Shown one piece after another: positions 1-8,055 of a stretch of 64,000 nt of DNA. Every line of letters starts with the position of its first letter. Position 1 is the first letter of the stretch. Source of the stretch: Sphingobacterium athyrii. Its GTDB lineage: Bacteria; Bacteroidota; Bacteroidia; Sphingobacteriales; Sphingobacteriaceae. The DNA is taken from the NCBI RefSeq assembly GCF_003071065.1, contig NZ_QCXX01000008.1, positions 248,001-312,000 of the forward strand. The letters run 5' to 3'. The translations under genes were made by a program, and so were the position numbers. Under the pieces are notes generated by a model. The model worked only from the letters and a program-made list of their open reading frames with translations, did not search any database and was not told the origin of the DNA.

Positions 1-416
1 AAAGCTATTTTAAGATCCTTCTTCTTGTTCAGGGAGATTAACGGATCGATAAAAAAATAATCCTGCATGTGACAGTTTTCATTGAACTGAAAATTTACCA
101 AGCGATCCAATACACAGTTGCTCAGCGCGCGACTACCTTTGTCGCAATCAAGATTTGTCTTTATCGCCCGATAGATTTGCCTATTTAAGCGATTGCCCAT
201 CTGCCCATCATGCAGCTGCTGATGAATTTCCCCAAAACACATTCGGATCAGTGCACCGGCGCGGCTTACGTTTCCAAAATCTTTACTTGCCCTCTTGGTA
301 TCATCCGTCTGTTTGACGCGGTATGGCCTGCTTTGCAGGTAGTTTTTATTGCCGACTTTTCTATTCACCAGCGGACCGACCAGGCCCCTGATAAATCCAT
401 TATCATTTATTCCCAT
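1..416 (-). CDS. Hypothetical protein, cut by the left window edge (N-terminal 138 codons)
   Basis: An open frame starts at an ATG (416-414) and runs without a stop off the left end, so only the N-terminal part is present. The visible protein begins MGINDNGFIRGLVGPLV, is basic and soluble, has no signal peptide or membrane helix, and contains several Arg/Lys-rich stretches. The opening pattern (short Gly-rich start, then GPLVNRKVGN) loosely resembles small Bacteroidota proteins of unknown function with a 'G.(V/I)GP.V' start, but I cannot name a family. It stands alone, with a 331-base gene-free stretch before it. Function unknown; I am fairly sure it is coding because the frame stays open for 416 bases with normal composition. 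Confidence 0.6.
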   Translation of the reverse strand, partial: MGINDNGFIRGLVGPLVNRKVGNKNYLQSRPYRVKQTDDTKRASKDFGNVSRAGALIRMCFGEIHQQLHDGQMGNRLNRQIYRAIKTNLDCDKGSRALSNCVLDRLVNFQFNENCHMQDYFFIDPLISLNKKKDLKIA

Positions 417-747
417 ACCTAAAGATACTACAGTAAAACCCTGTTTTCAAGCATCTTATTAATTTTTAAAAATTTCCAAATTCGAGTAAAATGACAATTG
501 TAAATCTTGCAATTTTCAAGGGACTTTATTGTAAATAGCTTATCGACAAGTTCGCCCCATGCTCGCCCCGCTCCCGACTTGTAAAAAATATGCAGGCATG
601 GTGAAAGCACCTTAAAAGGTGGACTCAACGTGGACTCACTGTGCACTCAATCTGCTTACAGGTCGAACTTGGTAATAACCAGGTATTAACTTGCTCCCTA
701 TTAGAGCACTCCGCCAGTCGAAGGGTGACATTGAGGAATTCAGCTTT
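417..747. other. Gene-free interval with short tandem repeats
   Basis: The 331 bases between the edge gene and the TPR regulator hold no convincing gene. A 72-codon frame on the minus strand (428-646) starts at an ATG but has no recognisable features, so I left it out. The only clear structure is three imperfect tandem copies of an 11-base unit at 619-651. The rest, including 652-747, shows nothing I can name; it is probably the upstream region of the edge gene. Confidence 0.5.
619..651. repeat. Three tandem imperfect 11-bp repeats
   Basis: Units GTGGACTCAAC, GTGGACTCACT and GTGCACTCAAT follow each other without gaps, differing at one to three positions. An 11-base period is close to one helical turn, so all three copies would face the same side of the DNA. 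They lie about 200 bases upstream of the edge gene on the minus strand. A regulator site is possible but unproven. Confidence 0.5.
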
Positions 748-2490
748 CTAAACAAGCTCTTTATCAGAAATATATTCCATCAATATTCCGGCCTGTCCCC
801 CCAATTTCTTTTTCAAACGCTGCATTGACTTTTTGATTGCGTCGGGTGTAACGCCTAAAACATTAGCGACTTCTCTATTATTCAGTCCCATTTTCATTAG
901 GACAATCACGCGCAGATTAGACTCTGTAATATCAGGAAATTTACCTTGAATATCATGCAGCAGGTTCGGAAATTCCTTGGTAAGCAAGAACTTAAATTCC
1001 TGCCATTTCTCATCCGTGATAAGATGAGATTGCAAAAGTGTTTTAAGTTCATCGCGGTCTTTGGCACTTGTTTCCTCCATCTCATCAAGCATTGAAGAAA
1101 GAAGATTTATCTGCTCATTATTACGTTTGAGATACACCATGTATTCCTCTAGCTGACTTTTGGAACTCATCAGTTCTTTGTCCAGTTCGGCTTTGGTATA
1201 CTTGAGGTTCAGCAACTGATATTCGTATGCCTGCATGCGCTTCCTCGAACGGTATCTAAAAGCATTGTAGATAAAAAAGAACAGCACCAATAGAAACAAG
1301 CTTAATATAACCCACAATCTCGTTTCGGCACGTTTCTTTTTTATTAGCGCTTGTGCCAAGGATAATTTGTCGGCATATTTTTGTTTATCTGCCATAAATT
1401 TCAATTGCGATAAAACAGGATCTCCGTCCAAGAAGCGCAATGAATCCTGAAGCTGTTCAATCCGGCGCCGTGCATTGAGCTCTTGCTTCAAATCATGGTT
1501 TTGAATGGCAAGATTCAACTTATGCCCCTCCAACTCAAGTATTGTTTTTTTATCGTCAGCGCCTTCCAGCAGATGTTCGGTTTCATTGATCAGTTGACGG
1601 ACCTCTTGATTTGCTCCCATAGCAATACGCAAGCGAATCCGCGTCATTAAGGCAAAAATGGTATTTTTATCGTTCCCCAGAGATTTCGAAATTTCTAGAT
1701 CTTTATCTAAAAGTGATAGTGCTTTTTTATAATCTTTCCTCCCTTCATAAATCCGTGTCTGATTACCCAGAACCTTCGCATAACGAAGAGAATCCTTCTC
1801 AGAAAGCGCCAAATGCAGAGCAAGGTCAAAGTTTTTCATTGCCTGCACGGTATCCCCACCACTTTTTAAAATCAATAAGCCTAAGTTGTCTAAGATCTCC
1901 GCTTTCAATTGCGGAGAAATGTCCGCCTGTTGCTGACCTAATTCCAGGTACTTAATTCCCGAACGATAATCGCCCAAAGTTCCGAAGAAATAGCCAAGCT
2001 TTTTGTAGGTCTGCGTCAGATCTAACACCAGTTCTCCCGGTATATCCTCCAGGCTTTTTTCACCCTCCAATAGTAATGGAAGCGCTTCCGAAGCCTTTAA
2101 ACATCTATACAGATAAAATCCGTACATCACCTTTACCCAAGCCTTCACGTTTTGATAATTGCACTCCTTTTCCAGATCGAGGGCTTTAAGATAATATTTA
2201 TCACTAAAGCTATTTCTACCACCTTCATTATCAAAAGAGTGATCTGCTAATACACAATAATAAATTGCAAGCAGGGCGTTATCGTTTTTTCGGATAGCCT
2301 GATTAAAATAGGGCGTTAGGTATCTACTCAGTGCTGCACTGGAAGTACGGTGCTTTTGTGACTCCCGGATGATCGTCTCATAAAATTTTTTTTCTTCTGC
2401 AGAGGAATTGGAATCCATTATATCCATTCCAAAAACAGCACTATTGGGAATTATAGCTGCAAAAAAAAGTATAAGAAAAAATCTCAGCAT
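748..2490 (-). CDS. TPR-containing membrane protein with C-terminal LuxR-like HTH
   Basis: A Bacteroidota-type one-protein sensor/regulator. From the ATG at 2490 it has a signal-like hydrophobic start, then helical repeats with TPR spacing (about residues 40-340), one transmembrane helix (about 390-411, just after an ETRLW boundary), a long coiled coil (about 415-475), and a C-terminal helix-turn-helix (about 522-565, with GLNNREVANVLGVTPDAIKK). The layout puts the TPR part in the periplasm and the DNA-binding part in the cytosol, as in SusR-like regulators. An in-frame GTG at 2514 would add eight residues; I prefer the ATG because it leaves a compact signal sequence. No obvious target operon is adjacent, so the regulated genes are unknown. 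Confidence 0.8.
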   Translation of the reverse strand: MLRFFLILFFAAIIPNSAVFGMDIMDSNSSAEEKKFYETIIRESQKHRTSSAALSRYLTPYFNQAIRKNDNALLAIYYCVLADHSFDNEGGRNSFSDKYYLKALDLEKECNYQNVKAWVKVMYGFYLYRCLKASEALPLLLEGEKSLEDIPGELVLDLTQTYKKLGYFFGTLGDYRSGIKYLELGQQQADISPQLKAEILDNLGLLILKSGGDTVQAMKNFDLALHLALSEKDSLRYAKVLGNQTRIYEGRKDYKKALSLLDKDLEISKSLGNDKNTIFALMTRIRLRIAMGANQEVRQLINETEHLLEGADDKKTILELEGHKLNLAIQNHDLKQELNARRRIEQLQDSLRFLDGDPVLSQLKFMADKQKYADKLSLAQALIKKKRAETRLWVILSLFLLVLFFFIYNAFRYRSRKRMQAYEYQLLNLKYTKAELDKELMSSKSQLEEYMVYLKRNNEQINLLSSMLDEMEETSAKDRDELKTLLQSHLITDEKWQEFKFLLTKEFPNLLHDIQGKFPDITESNLRVIVLMKMGLNNREVANVLGVTPDAIKKSMQRLKKKLGGQAGILMEYISDKELV

Positions 2491-2644
2491 AGCCGCATAC
2501 AAGTAGAATTTCACATTAAAAATAAAAAATAATTTTAATTAAATCATCATGTGCTGAAATCAGCGTATAAATAAAAATCAATGAGCTGACCAATAAAATA
2601 AAGCCTATAACAGAGCTCCCTAACATGCTATTTGCTTATTTACG

Positions 2645-3220
2645 CTAAACAAAACTATAAATATGATAGGGCGTAATTGCTTTTGTCAGCATGACATCGT
2701 GTTCGTTCCGATCAGCGATTCGCTCAATTGGATCAAAAAAAGATAATCCTACTCGTTGGGTTTCTGCAGCACAAAGCGCAAAAAAACGATCGTAAAACCC
2801 TTTTCCATAACCTACCCGATGACCATCCGCATCAAATGCCAGCAAAGGAACGAGTATAAAATCAATAAGCAACGGCGAAACCTCCTTCCCCGAAACAGGC
2901 TCCGGAATGCCCCATTCATTTTTTTCAAACACAGTTTGGGCATCAAGAATATAGTGCTGCATGGAATAGTCTGAAAAATTTGATCGGGATACGACAAGGA
3001 CAATATTCGAAAAAAACTCCTTCACATAGTTGATGATGGAATACGTATCTGGCTCATGATATTTTTCGATAGGAAGAAATACATGCATATAGCTGACCGT
3101 CGTCAGATCTATTTTTTGAAATTGCAACAGTAATTTATGATTGAGCATTTCCTCCTCCGGCAGGGAAAGCCGGCATCTTTTCATCTTAAACTCCTGTCTT
3201 AATTCCTTTTTTGATTTCAT
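2645..3220 (-). CDS. 5-formyltetrahydrofolate cyclo-ligase
   Basis: This enzyme (MTHFS) converts 5-formyl-THF to 5,10-methenyl-THF with ATP. The protein (191 aa) begins MKSKKELRQEFKMKRCRLS, the usual basic N-terminal helix, and carries the family hallmark VGYGKGFYDRFF near residues 133-144, matching the G-x-G-K-G-[FY]-Y-D-R phosphate-binding signature. The frame is open further upstream to 3313, but that extension would run into the efp terminator and adds an atypical hydrophobic leader, so I use the ATG at 3220. Because a strong terminator lies just upstream (3281-3318), the gene is probably transcribed from its own promoter rather than with efp. Confidence 0.9.
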   Translation of the reverse strand: MKSKKELRQEFKMKRCRLSLPEEEMLNHKLLLQFQKIDLTTVSYMHVFLPIEKYHEPDTYSIINYVKEFFSNIVLVVSRSNFSDYSMQHYILDAQTVFEKNEWGIPEPVSGKEVSPLLIDFILVPLLAFDADGHRVGYGKGFYDRFFALCAAETQRVGLSFFDPIERIADRNEHDVMLTKAITPYHIYSFV

Positions 3221-3280
3221 GCTTAAATATATATTTTTTATTCCATGATTTAGCTGATCACCGGTGAGCACAGATAGAGC

Positions 3281-3318
3281 AAAAAAAAACGGCCTTGTAG
3301 CGAGCGCTATCAAGACCG
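3281..3318 (-). terminator. Rho-independent terminator of the efp/lpx operon
   Basis: On the minus strand, an 8-bp stem (CGGTCTTG with CAAGGCCG, one G-U pair) is capped by an inner TAGC/GCTA stem with a four-base loop and followed by nine T residues. It begins about 30 bases after the efp stop codon. This is a textbook intrinsic terminator and marks the end of the long envelope operon. Confidence 0.85.
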
Positions 3319-3347
3319 AATAATCAACCTAAACCTAAAATCTTATA

Positions 3348-3908
3348 TTACTTTACGCGTTCGATATAATTACCTGTTTGCGTATCGACTCTTACTTTCT
3401 CTCCTTGATTGATAAATAGAGGCACCATAATCTCTACTCCTGTTTCTACAGTAGCTTTCTTCAGCGCATTTGTAGAAGTATCTCCTTTCACTGCTGGCTC
3501 TGTATATGTAATTTCCAATTCAACACTTTTAGGTGCTTCTGCCATGATCGGCTCATCACTTTCAAAAGCAATAATTACAGTCATTCCCTCTTTTAGGAAA
3601 CGAGCTGAATCGCCAAATAAGAATTTGGGGATATTGAATTGTTCATAAGTGTTGTTGTCCATCACAACGAAGAACTCACCATCTTCGTATAAGTATTGAT
3701 AATCATTCGTTTCCACACGTGCAATCTCAACACTCTCATCAACTCTAAAACGATATTCAACTAATTTTCCGGTCTTCACGTTACGCATTCTTGCTTGATA
3801 GAAAGCACGTAAATTACCTGGTGTACGGTGTATATATTCTTCTACAGAGACTAACTCTCCGTTAAATCTTAAAATATTTCCTGATTTTACCTCTGATGCC
3901 TTAGCCAT
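3348..3908 (-). CDS. efp: Elongation factor P
   Basis: EF-P binds the ribosome between the P and E sites and relieves stalling at polyproline stretches. The 186-aa length, the N-terminal KOW-like domain and the two OB-fold domains ending in TQTGNYIERVK are typical. The domain I tip reads RTPGNLRAF. Aligned on PG...AF with the E. coli PGKGQAF loop, the residue at the modified Lys34 position is Asn32, so neither lysylation (EpmA) nor Arg rhamnosylation (EarP) can take place at that position. It is the last gene of the lpx operon, followed by a terminator. Confidence 0.95.
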   Translation of the reverse strand: MAKASEVKSGNILRFNGELVSVEEYIHRTPGNLRAFYQARMRNVKTGKLVEYRFRVDESVEIARVETNDYQYLYEDGEFFVVMDNNTYEQFNIPKFLFGDSARFLKEGMTVIIAFESDEPIMAEAPKSVELEITYTEPAVKGDTSTNALKKATVETGVEIMVPLFINQGEKVRVDTQTGNYIERVK

Positions 3909-3992
3909 TCTTTGAATTGAACTTTAAACGGTTATCTCATTATTGAGTCGTCAAAAATACAAAAACTAATTGTGTTATTAAAATTTCATTCG

Positions 3993-4616
3993 TTACTTTT
4001 TGAAGTCGACAATAGAAATTGTTTCGTCACAAAATTCGTATTCTTTTTTTTGATTTGAACAGATAATAAACAATCTAAAATCGCGCTTGGTACGATCTAT
4101 TAAATTCAGGTACCATTCCTCTCCTGCACTATCCAGATTGCTTGTTGGCTCGTCCAACAATACTAAATTTGAATTGGAACAACAGGCCAAAACTAATTTA
4201 ACACGTTGTCGCATACCCGATGAAAAGTGTCTTATTTCTTTATCCAAGGCATGTTCCAGCCCCAACAAACTCAAAGCACTTTCTTTATCAAAACCTGGGA
4301 GATAACTTTTAAACTGAAAATGAAAATCGAGCAATTCACGCAAGGTAAATTCTTCGATCAGTTCGATATATGGTGCCGCGATAGACAACTGTTGATAAAT
4401 CTGATCTATACCAATATTGATTTCTTTATCGGTATAGATCAATTCCCCTTGTGAGGGTGATAAGCTGCCAGAGAGAACCTTCAAGAAGGTAGATTTTCCA
4501 GAACCATTTTGTCCGAGAACAGCATAACTCTTTCCGGACTCAAAACGATAATTAATATGCCTGAAAATCCATTCACTGTTATATCTTCGACCAATATCCT
4601 TTAATGTTATTTCCAA
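3993..4616 (-). CDS. ABC transporter ATP-binding protein (orphan ATPase in lpx operon)
   Basis: A short 207-aa nucleotide-binding protein. Walker A is GQNGSGKST (35-43), the signature is FSSGMRQRVK (131-140), and Walker B with the catalytic Glu is LVLLDEPTSNLD (151-162). The H-loop position reads CSNQ (186-189), where most ABC ATPases have His, so the switch histidine appears to be Asn. No permease is adjacent; it lies between lpxA and efp, and its partner must be encoded elsewhere. The only sensible start is a TTG at 4616, 23 bases after the lpxA stop, since no in-frame ATG lies upstream. A link to envelope lipid export is suggested only by position. Confidence 0.85.
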   Translation of the reverse strand: MEITLKDIGRRYNSEWIFRHINYRFESGKSYAVLGQNGSGKSTFLKVLSGSLSPSQGELIYTDKEINIGIDQIYQQLSIAAPYIELIEEFTLRELLDFHFQFKSYLPGFDKESALSLLGLEHALDKEIRHFSSGMRQRVKLVLACCSNSNLVLLDEPTSNLDSAGEEWYLNLIDRTKRDFRLFIICSNQKKEYEFCDETISIVDFKK

Positions 4617-4639
4617 AGTAACCCGATTCGGTAATGCAA

Positions 4640-5428
4640 TTACATTGCTCTATTATTGAATCCCTTCATGATACCACGGCCAGAATTTCGGATAAAATCC
4701 AAAATTTCATCACGGATTTCCGTTGCCTGATACTCCGCTTCTATAATTTCTATTGCCTTAGCCAGATTTCTATTCTGAACAAATAGAATACGGTAAAGGT
4801 TTTGAATTTCGGCAATCTGCTCTTCCGAAAACCCTCTTCTCCTCAATCCCACAGAGTTAATTCCGGCATACGAAATCGGCTCACGGGCTGCCTTTACAAA
4901 CGGGGGGATATCTTTTCGTACCAAAGATCCACCTGTGACAAAAGCATGTGAACCAATTTTCACAAACTGATGTACAGCCACCATCCCCGCCAAAACAACA
5001 TAATCCCCGACGGTAATATGTCCCGCAAGTGTACTATTATTCGAAAAAACACAATTATCGCCCACCTCACAATCGTGTGCAACGTGGCTGTAAGCTTGAA
5101 TCAAGCAGTTTTTGCCAATGACCGTTTTGTATCGGTCCTTCGTTCCTCGATTAATTGTCACACATTCACGAATCGTTGTATTATCACCTATTTCTGCTGT
5201 TGTAATTTCACCATCAAATTTTAAGTCTTGAGGCTCACCAGAAATCACGGCGCCGGGATATATCTTACAGTTTTTTCCAATTCGAGCTCCATCCATAATG
5301 GTCACGTTTGAGCCGATCCAAGTTCCCTCTCCAATGACAACGTCTTTGTAAATGGTTACAAATGGCTCAATGACTACATTTTTAGCAATCTTTGCTTCCG
5401 GATGAATATAAGCTAATGGCTGTATCAT
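4640..5428 (-). CDS. lpxA: Acyl-ACP--UDP-N-acetylglucosamine O-acyltransferase
   Basis: LpxA catalyses the first step of lipid A synthesis, moving a 3-hydroxyacyl chain from ACP to UDP-GlcNAc in the cytosol. The 262-aa protein is built of hexapeptide repeats (left-handed beta-helix) over roughly residues 1-190. It has the active-site stretch SHVAHDCEVGDN, in which His118 corresponds to the catalytic His125 of E. coli, and a C-terminal helical tail with the typical RRRGFS segment. It follows lpxC-fabZ with a 10-base gap, clearly in the same operon. Confidence 0.97.
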   Translation of the reverse strand: MIQPLAYIHPEAKIAKNVVIEPFVTIYKDVVIGEGTWIGSNVTIMDGARIGKNCKIYPGAVISGEPQDLKFDGEITTAEIGDNTTIRECVTINRGTKDRYKTVIGKNCLIQAYSHVAHDCEVGDNCVFSNNSTLAGHITVGDYVVLAGMVAVHQFVKIGSHAFVTGGSLVRKDIPPFVKAAREPISYAGINSVGLRRRGFSEEQIAEIQNLYRILFVQNRNLAKAIEIIEAEYQATEIRDEILDFIRNSGRGIMKGFNNRAM

Positions 5429-5438
5429 CTATACTTCT

Positions 5439-6851
5439 TTAATTGTTATTTACTCTTACGATCTGTGCCATAAGTTCAGCCTCACAGACAATTTTCTCTC
5501 CCACCATGGCCACACCTTTCATTTTAGCGATGCCTCTCCGGATTGGTTCCATTAAATCACATCTAAAAATAACAGAGTCCCCGGGAGTAACTTGTGCTTT
5601 AAAACGTGCATTCTCAATTTTGAGAAATAATGTTAACCAGTTTTCAGGATCTGGAACGGTCTTTAAGACCAAGATACCACCAGTCTGTGCCATCGCTTCG
5701 ACCTGCAGCACCCCCGGAAATAACGGAGCTCCGGGAAAATGCCCCATAAATAGGTCTTCGTTCATGGTTACATTCTTTAATCCCACAACATATGTCTCGG
5801 TTAACTCCAAAATCTTATCGACCATGAGCATTGGTTGACGATGTGGAAGAATTTTCATAATCTCCACGGTATCATACAATGCCGGCATATTTGGATCGTA
5901 AACTTTTATTTTTTTACGGGTTTTATCTTTCTTAATCTGCTCTTTAATTTTCTTTGCAAAAGCAACATTTGCAGCATGTCCGGGACGGGCGGCCATAATA
6001 TGGCCTTTCAAAGGTCTTCCCACTAAAGCCAAATCACCCACCATATCCAACAGTTTATGTCGGGCAGGCTCATTTTGATGACGCAATTGATTATTGTTCA
6101 GGATACCTTCTTTGGCAACGGCAACAGTCTCTTTATGGAATAGATGTGCAAGCTTCTGTAGTTCTTCAGGTGAAGTCTCTTTATCAACAATGACGATCGC
6201 ATTGCTTAGATCCCCCCCTTTAATCAATCCATGGTCGACTAGCATCTCCAATTCATGCAGAAAACAAAACGTACGTGAAGAAGCAATTTCAGCTTTGAAA
6301 TCTTCAATAGAAGTAATCGCAGCATGTTGACTTCCCAAAACAGGTGAGTTAAAATCAATCATACAAGTCAACCGATAACCATCCATAGGCATTCCCAGGA
6401 TCTCAACTTTACGATCTGGCTCAGCATAATGGATATTATTGGATATCTCATAATAATCTCTATCAGCATCTTGTTCTTCAAACCCCGCTTCTTCCAACAA
6501 TTTCACAAAAATTGCTGAACTCCCATCCAATATTGGAATTTCAGGACCATCAATATCAATCAGGACGTTATCAATTTGCAGACCAATTAATGATGCCATT
6601 AAATGTTCGATTGTACTAACACTTGCTCCATTTTGAGAAATAGTAGTTCCTCGGGAAGTGTCCGTGACGTTATCTGCATCAACCAAAATCTCCGGCTGAC
6701 CTTCTAAATCCACACGTCTGAACTTAAACCAGTGATTTTCCGGAGCAGGTTTGATCGTCATCGATACAATTTTCCCTGTATGAAGACCTACCCCCGAAAT
6801 TTCAACCTCGTTTTTGATGGTTCTCTGTTTCACATTCATTTCTAATAACAT
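5439..6851 (-). CDS. lpxC-fabZ: Bifunctional LpxC deacetylase / FabZ 3-hydroxyacyl-ACP dehydratase
   Basis: A two-domain enzyme. The LpxC half (about 1-310) is the zinc UDP-3-O-acyl-GlcNAc deacetylase that commits lipid A synthesis; it shows IEHLMASL (His83), RHKLLDMVGDLALVG (His265, Asp269) and GHAANVAF (His292). The FabZ half (about 325-470) dehydrates 3-hydroxyacyl-ACP; it shows ILPHRQPMLMVDKI and GHFPG...GVLQVEAMAQ (His371, Glu385). The fusion is established for Bacteroidota and couples two pathways competing for the same acyl-ACP. The ATG at 6851 is used; Met5 is an alternative. A 130-base gap from lpxD leaves room for an internal promoter. Confidence 0.95.
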   Translation of the reverse strand: MLLEMNVKQRTIKNEVEISGVGLHTGKIVSMTIKPAPENHWFKFRRVDLEGQPEILVDADNVTDTSRGTTISQNGASVSTIEHLMASLIGLQIDNVLIDIDGPEIPILDGSSAIFVKLLEEAGFEEQDADRDYYEISNNIHYAEPDRKVEILGMPMDGYRLTCMIDFNSPVLGSQHAAITSIEDFKAEIASSRTFCFLHELEMLVDHGLIKGGDLSNAIVIVDKETSPEELQKLAHLFHKETVAVAKEGILNNNQLRHQNEPARHKLLDMVGDLALVGRPLKGHIMAARPGHAANVAFAKKIKEQIKKDKTRKKIKVYDPNMPALYDTVEIMKILPHRQPMLMVDKILELTETYVVGLKNVTMNEDLFMGHFPGAPLFPGVLQVEAMAQTGGILVLKTVPDPENWLTLFLKIENARFKAQVTPGDSVIFRCDLMEPIRRGIAKMKGVAMVGEKIVCEAELMAQIVRVNNN

Positions 6852-6981
6852 ATTTTTAAATCAAAACTTCTTTTGACGGAACCATCATGAGATTATAATA
6901 TTATATCGAATAGCAGCAGGCTAGGGCCGCTCATGATAGCTTCATTACAATTAAATAACAGTTTATTTCAATGAAAAAAGA

Positions 6982-8022
6982 TTATTTTAACTTCAATTCT
7001 ATTAATTTTTCTAGCTCCTGGATGCGTTTCTCCAGTTCTGGAAGACGAGCAAAAATGACATTGGATCTTAACTGAGGCTGATACGGCATTACCGGTGTCC
7101 CACCCCATTTTTTCCCCTCATCTTTAATTGATCTGTTAACGCCGGATTGAGCCTGGATCTGGGAGCCCTTAGCGACAACAATATGTCCTACGACACCAAC
7201 CTGTCCACCTAACACCACATGCTCTCCAATTTTTGAACTTCCGGAAATCCCTGTCTGTGCAGCAATAACTGTATTCTTACCGATATCAACGTTATGCGCT
7301 ATCTGAATCAAATTATCTAATTTGACACCGTCACGCACAATCGTAGCCCCCATTGTCGCTCTATCGATCACCGTATTGGCGCCAATCTCGACATTATCTT
7401 CTATCTGAACGTAACCTATTTGCGGAACCTTCTTATAGGTACCATCTTCCTGCGGTGCGAAACCAAAACCATCCGAACCAATCACAACGCCCGAATGAAC
7501 AACGACATTCTTACCTACTTTACAGTCATGATAGATTTTCACACCCGGATACAACGTTGTATTATCGTCAATAGTGACTTTGTCTCCTATAAAAACCTGT
7601 GGATAAATTTTCACATGATCGCCGATCTTCGCTCCTTTACCGATATAGGCAAATGCCCCAATATACCCCCCTGTGCCTATTGTTGCCTCAGGATGTATGA
7701 AACACGGCTCTTCACGTCCGCTTTTATCAAGACGAAATTCGTTATACATATTCAGTATGGTAGAGAAAGCCGCATACGCATTCTTTACACGAATAATCGT
7801 GAGCGTGGGTTTGGTATCTTGCGTCAATTGCAAATCTTCATTCACAATGACAATGGAAGCATCCGTGTTATAAATAAAATGCTCATATTTTGGATTTGAC
7901 AAAAAAGAAAGATCGCCTTTTTTACCTTCCTCAATTTTGGCAAGGTTACCTACGGTAACTTCTGGATTCCCCTCAATCCTTCCTTCTAATAATGTCCCTA
8001 TTTGTTGAGCAGTAAATTGCAT
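6982..8022 (-). CDS. lpxD: UDP-3-O-(3-hydroxyacyl)glucosamine N-acyltransferase
   Basis: LpxD adds the second hydroxyacyl chain in lipid A synthesis. The 346-aa protein has the N-terminal uridine-binding domain (about 1-100), a hexapeptide-repeat beta-helix (about 105-300) with IGSDGFGFAP (181-190) and the catalytic stretch QIAHNVDIG (His243), and a C-terminal helix ending in a Leu/Glu/Lys-rich tail. It is preceded by the HD phosphohydrolase gene with a 33-base gap and followed by lpxC-fabZ. Confidence 0.96.
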   Translation of the reverse strand: MQFTAQQIGTLLEGRIEGNPEVTVGNLAKIEEGKKGDLSFLSNPKYEHFIYNTDASIVIVNEDLQLTQDTKPTLTIIRVKNAYAAFSTILNMYNEFRLDKSGREEPCFIHPEATIGTGGYIGAFAYIGKGAKIGDHVKIYPQVFIGDKVTIDDNTTLYPGVKIYHDCKVGKNVVVHSGVVIGSDGFGFAPQEDGTYKKVPQIGYVQIEDNVEIGANTVIDRATMGATIVRDGVKLDNLIQIAHNVDIGKNTVIAAQTGISGSSKIGEHVVLGGQVGVVGHIVVAKGSQIQAQSGVNRSIKDEGKKWGGTPVMPYQPQLRSNVIFARLPELEKRIQELEKLIELKLK

Positions 8023-8055
8023 GGTACAAATCTATGTTTTTTTATTAAAAAATAA

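Noticed and set aside
428..646. 72-codon minus-strand frame
   Set aside because: No signal, motif or supporting context.
640..745. tRNA-like appearance on the minus strand (D-arm-like GCTC...GAGC, a TAATA/TATTA hairpin and a GTTCGA)
   Set aside because: The anticodon-like loop has six bases, the T-stem does not pair and there is no acceptor stem or CCA, so it does not form a cloverleaf.
7420..7899. 159-codon plus-strand frame opposite lpxD
   Set aside because: Shadow of the hexapeptide-repeat gene; no coding evidence.
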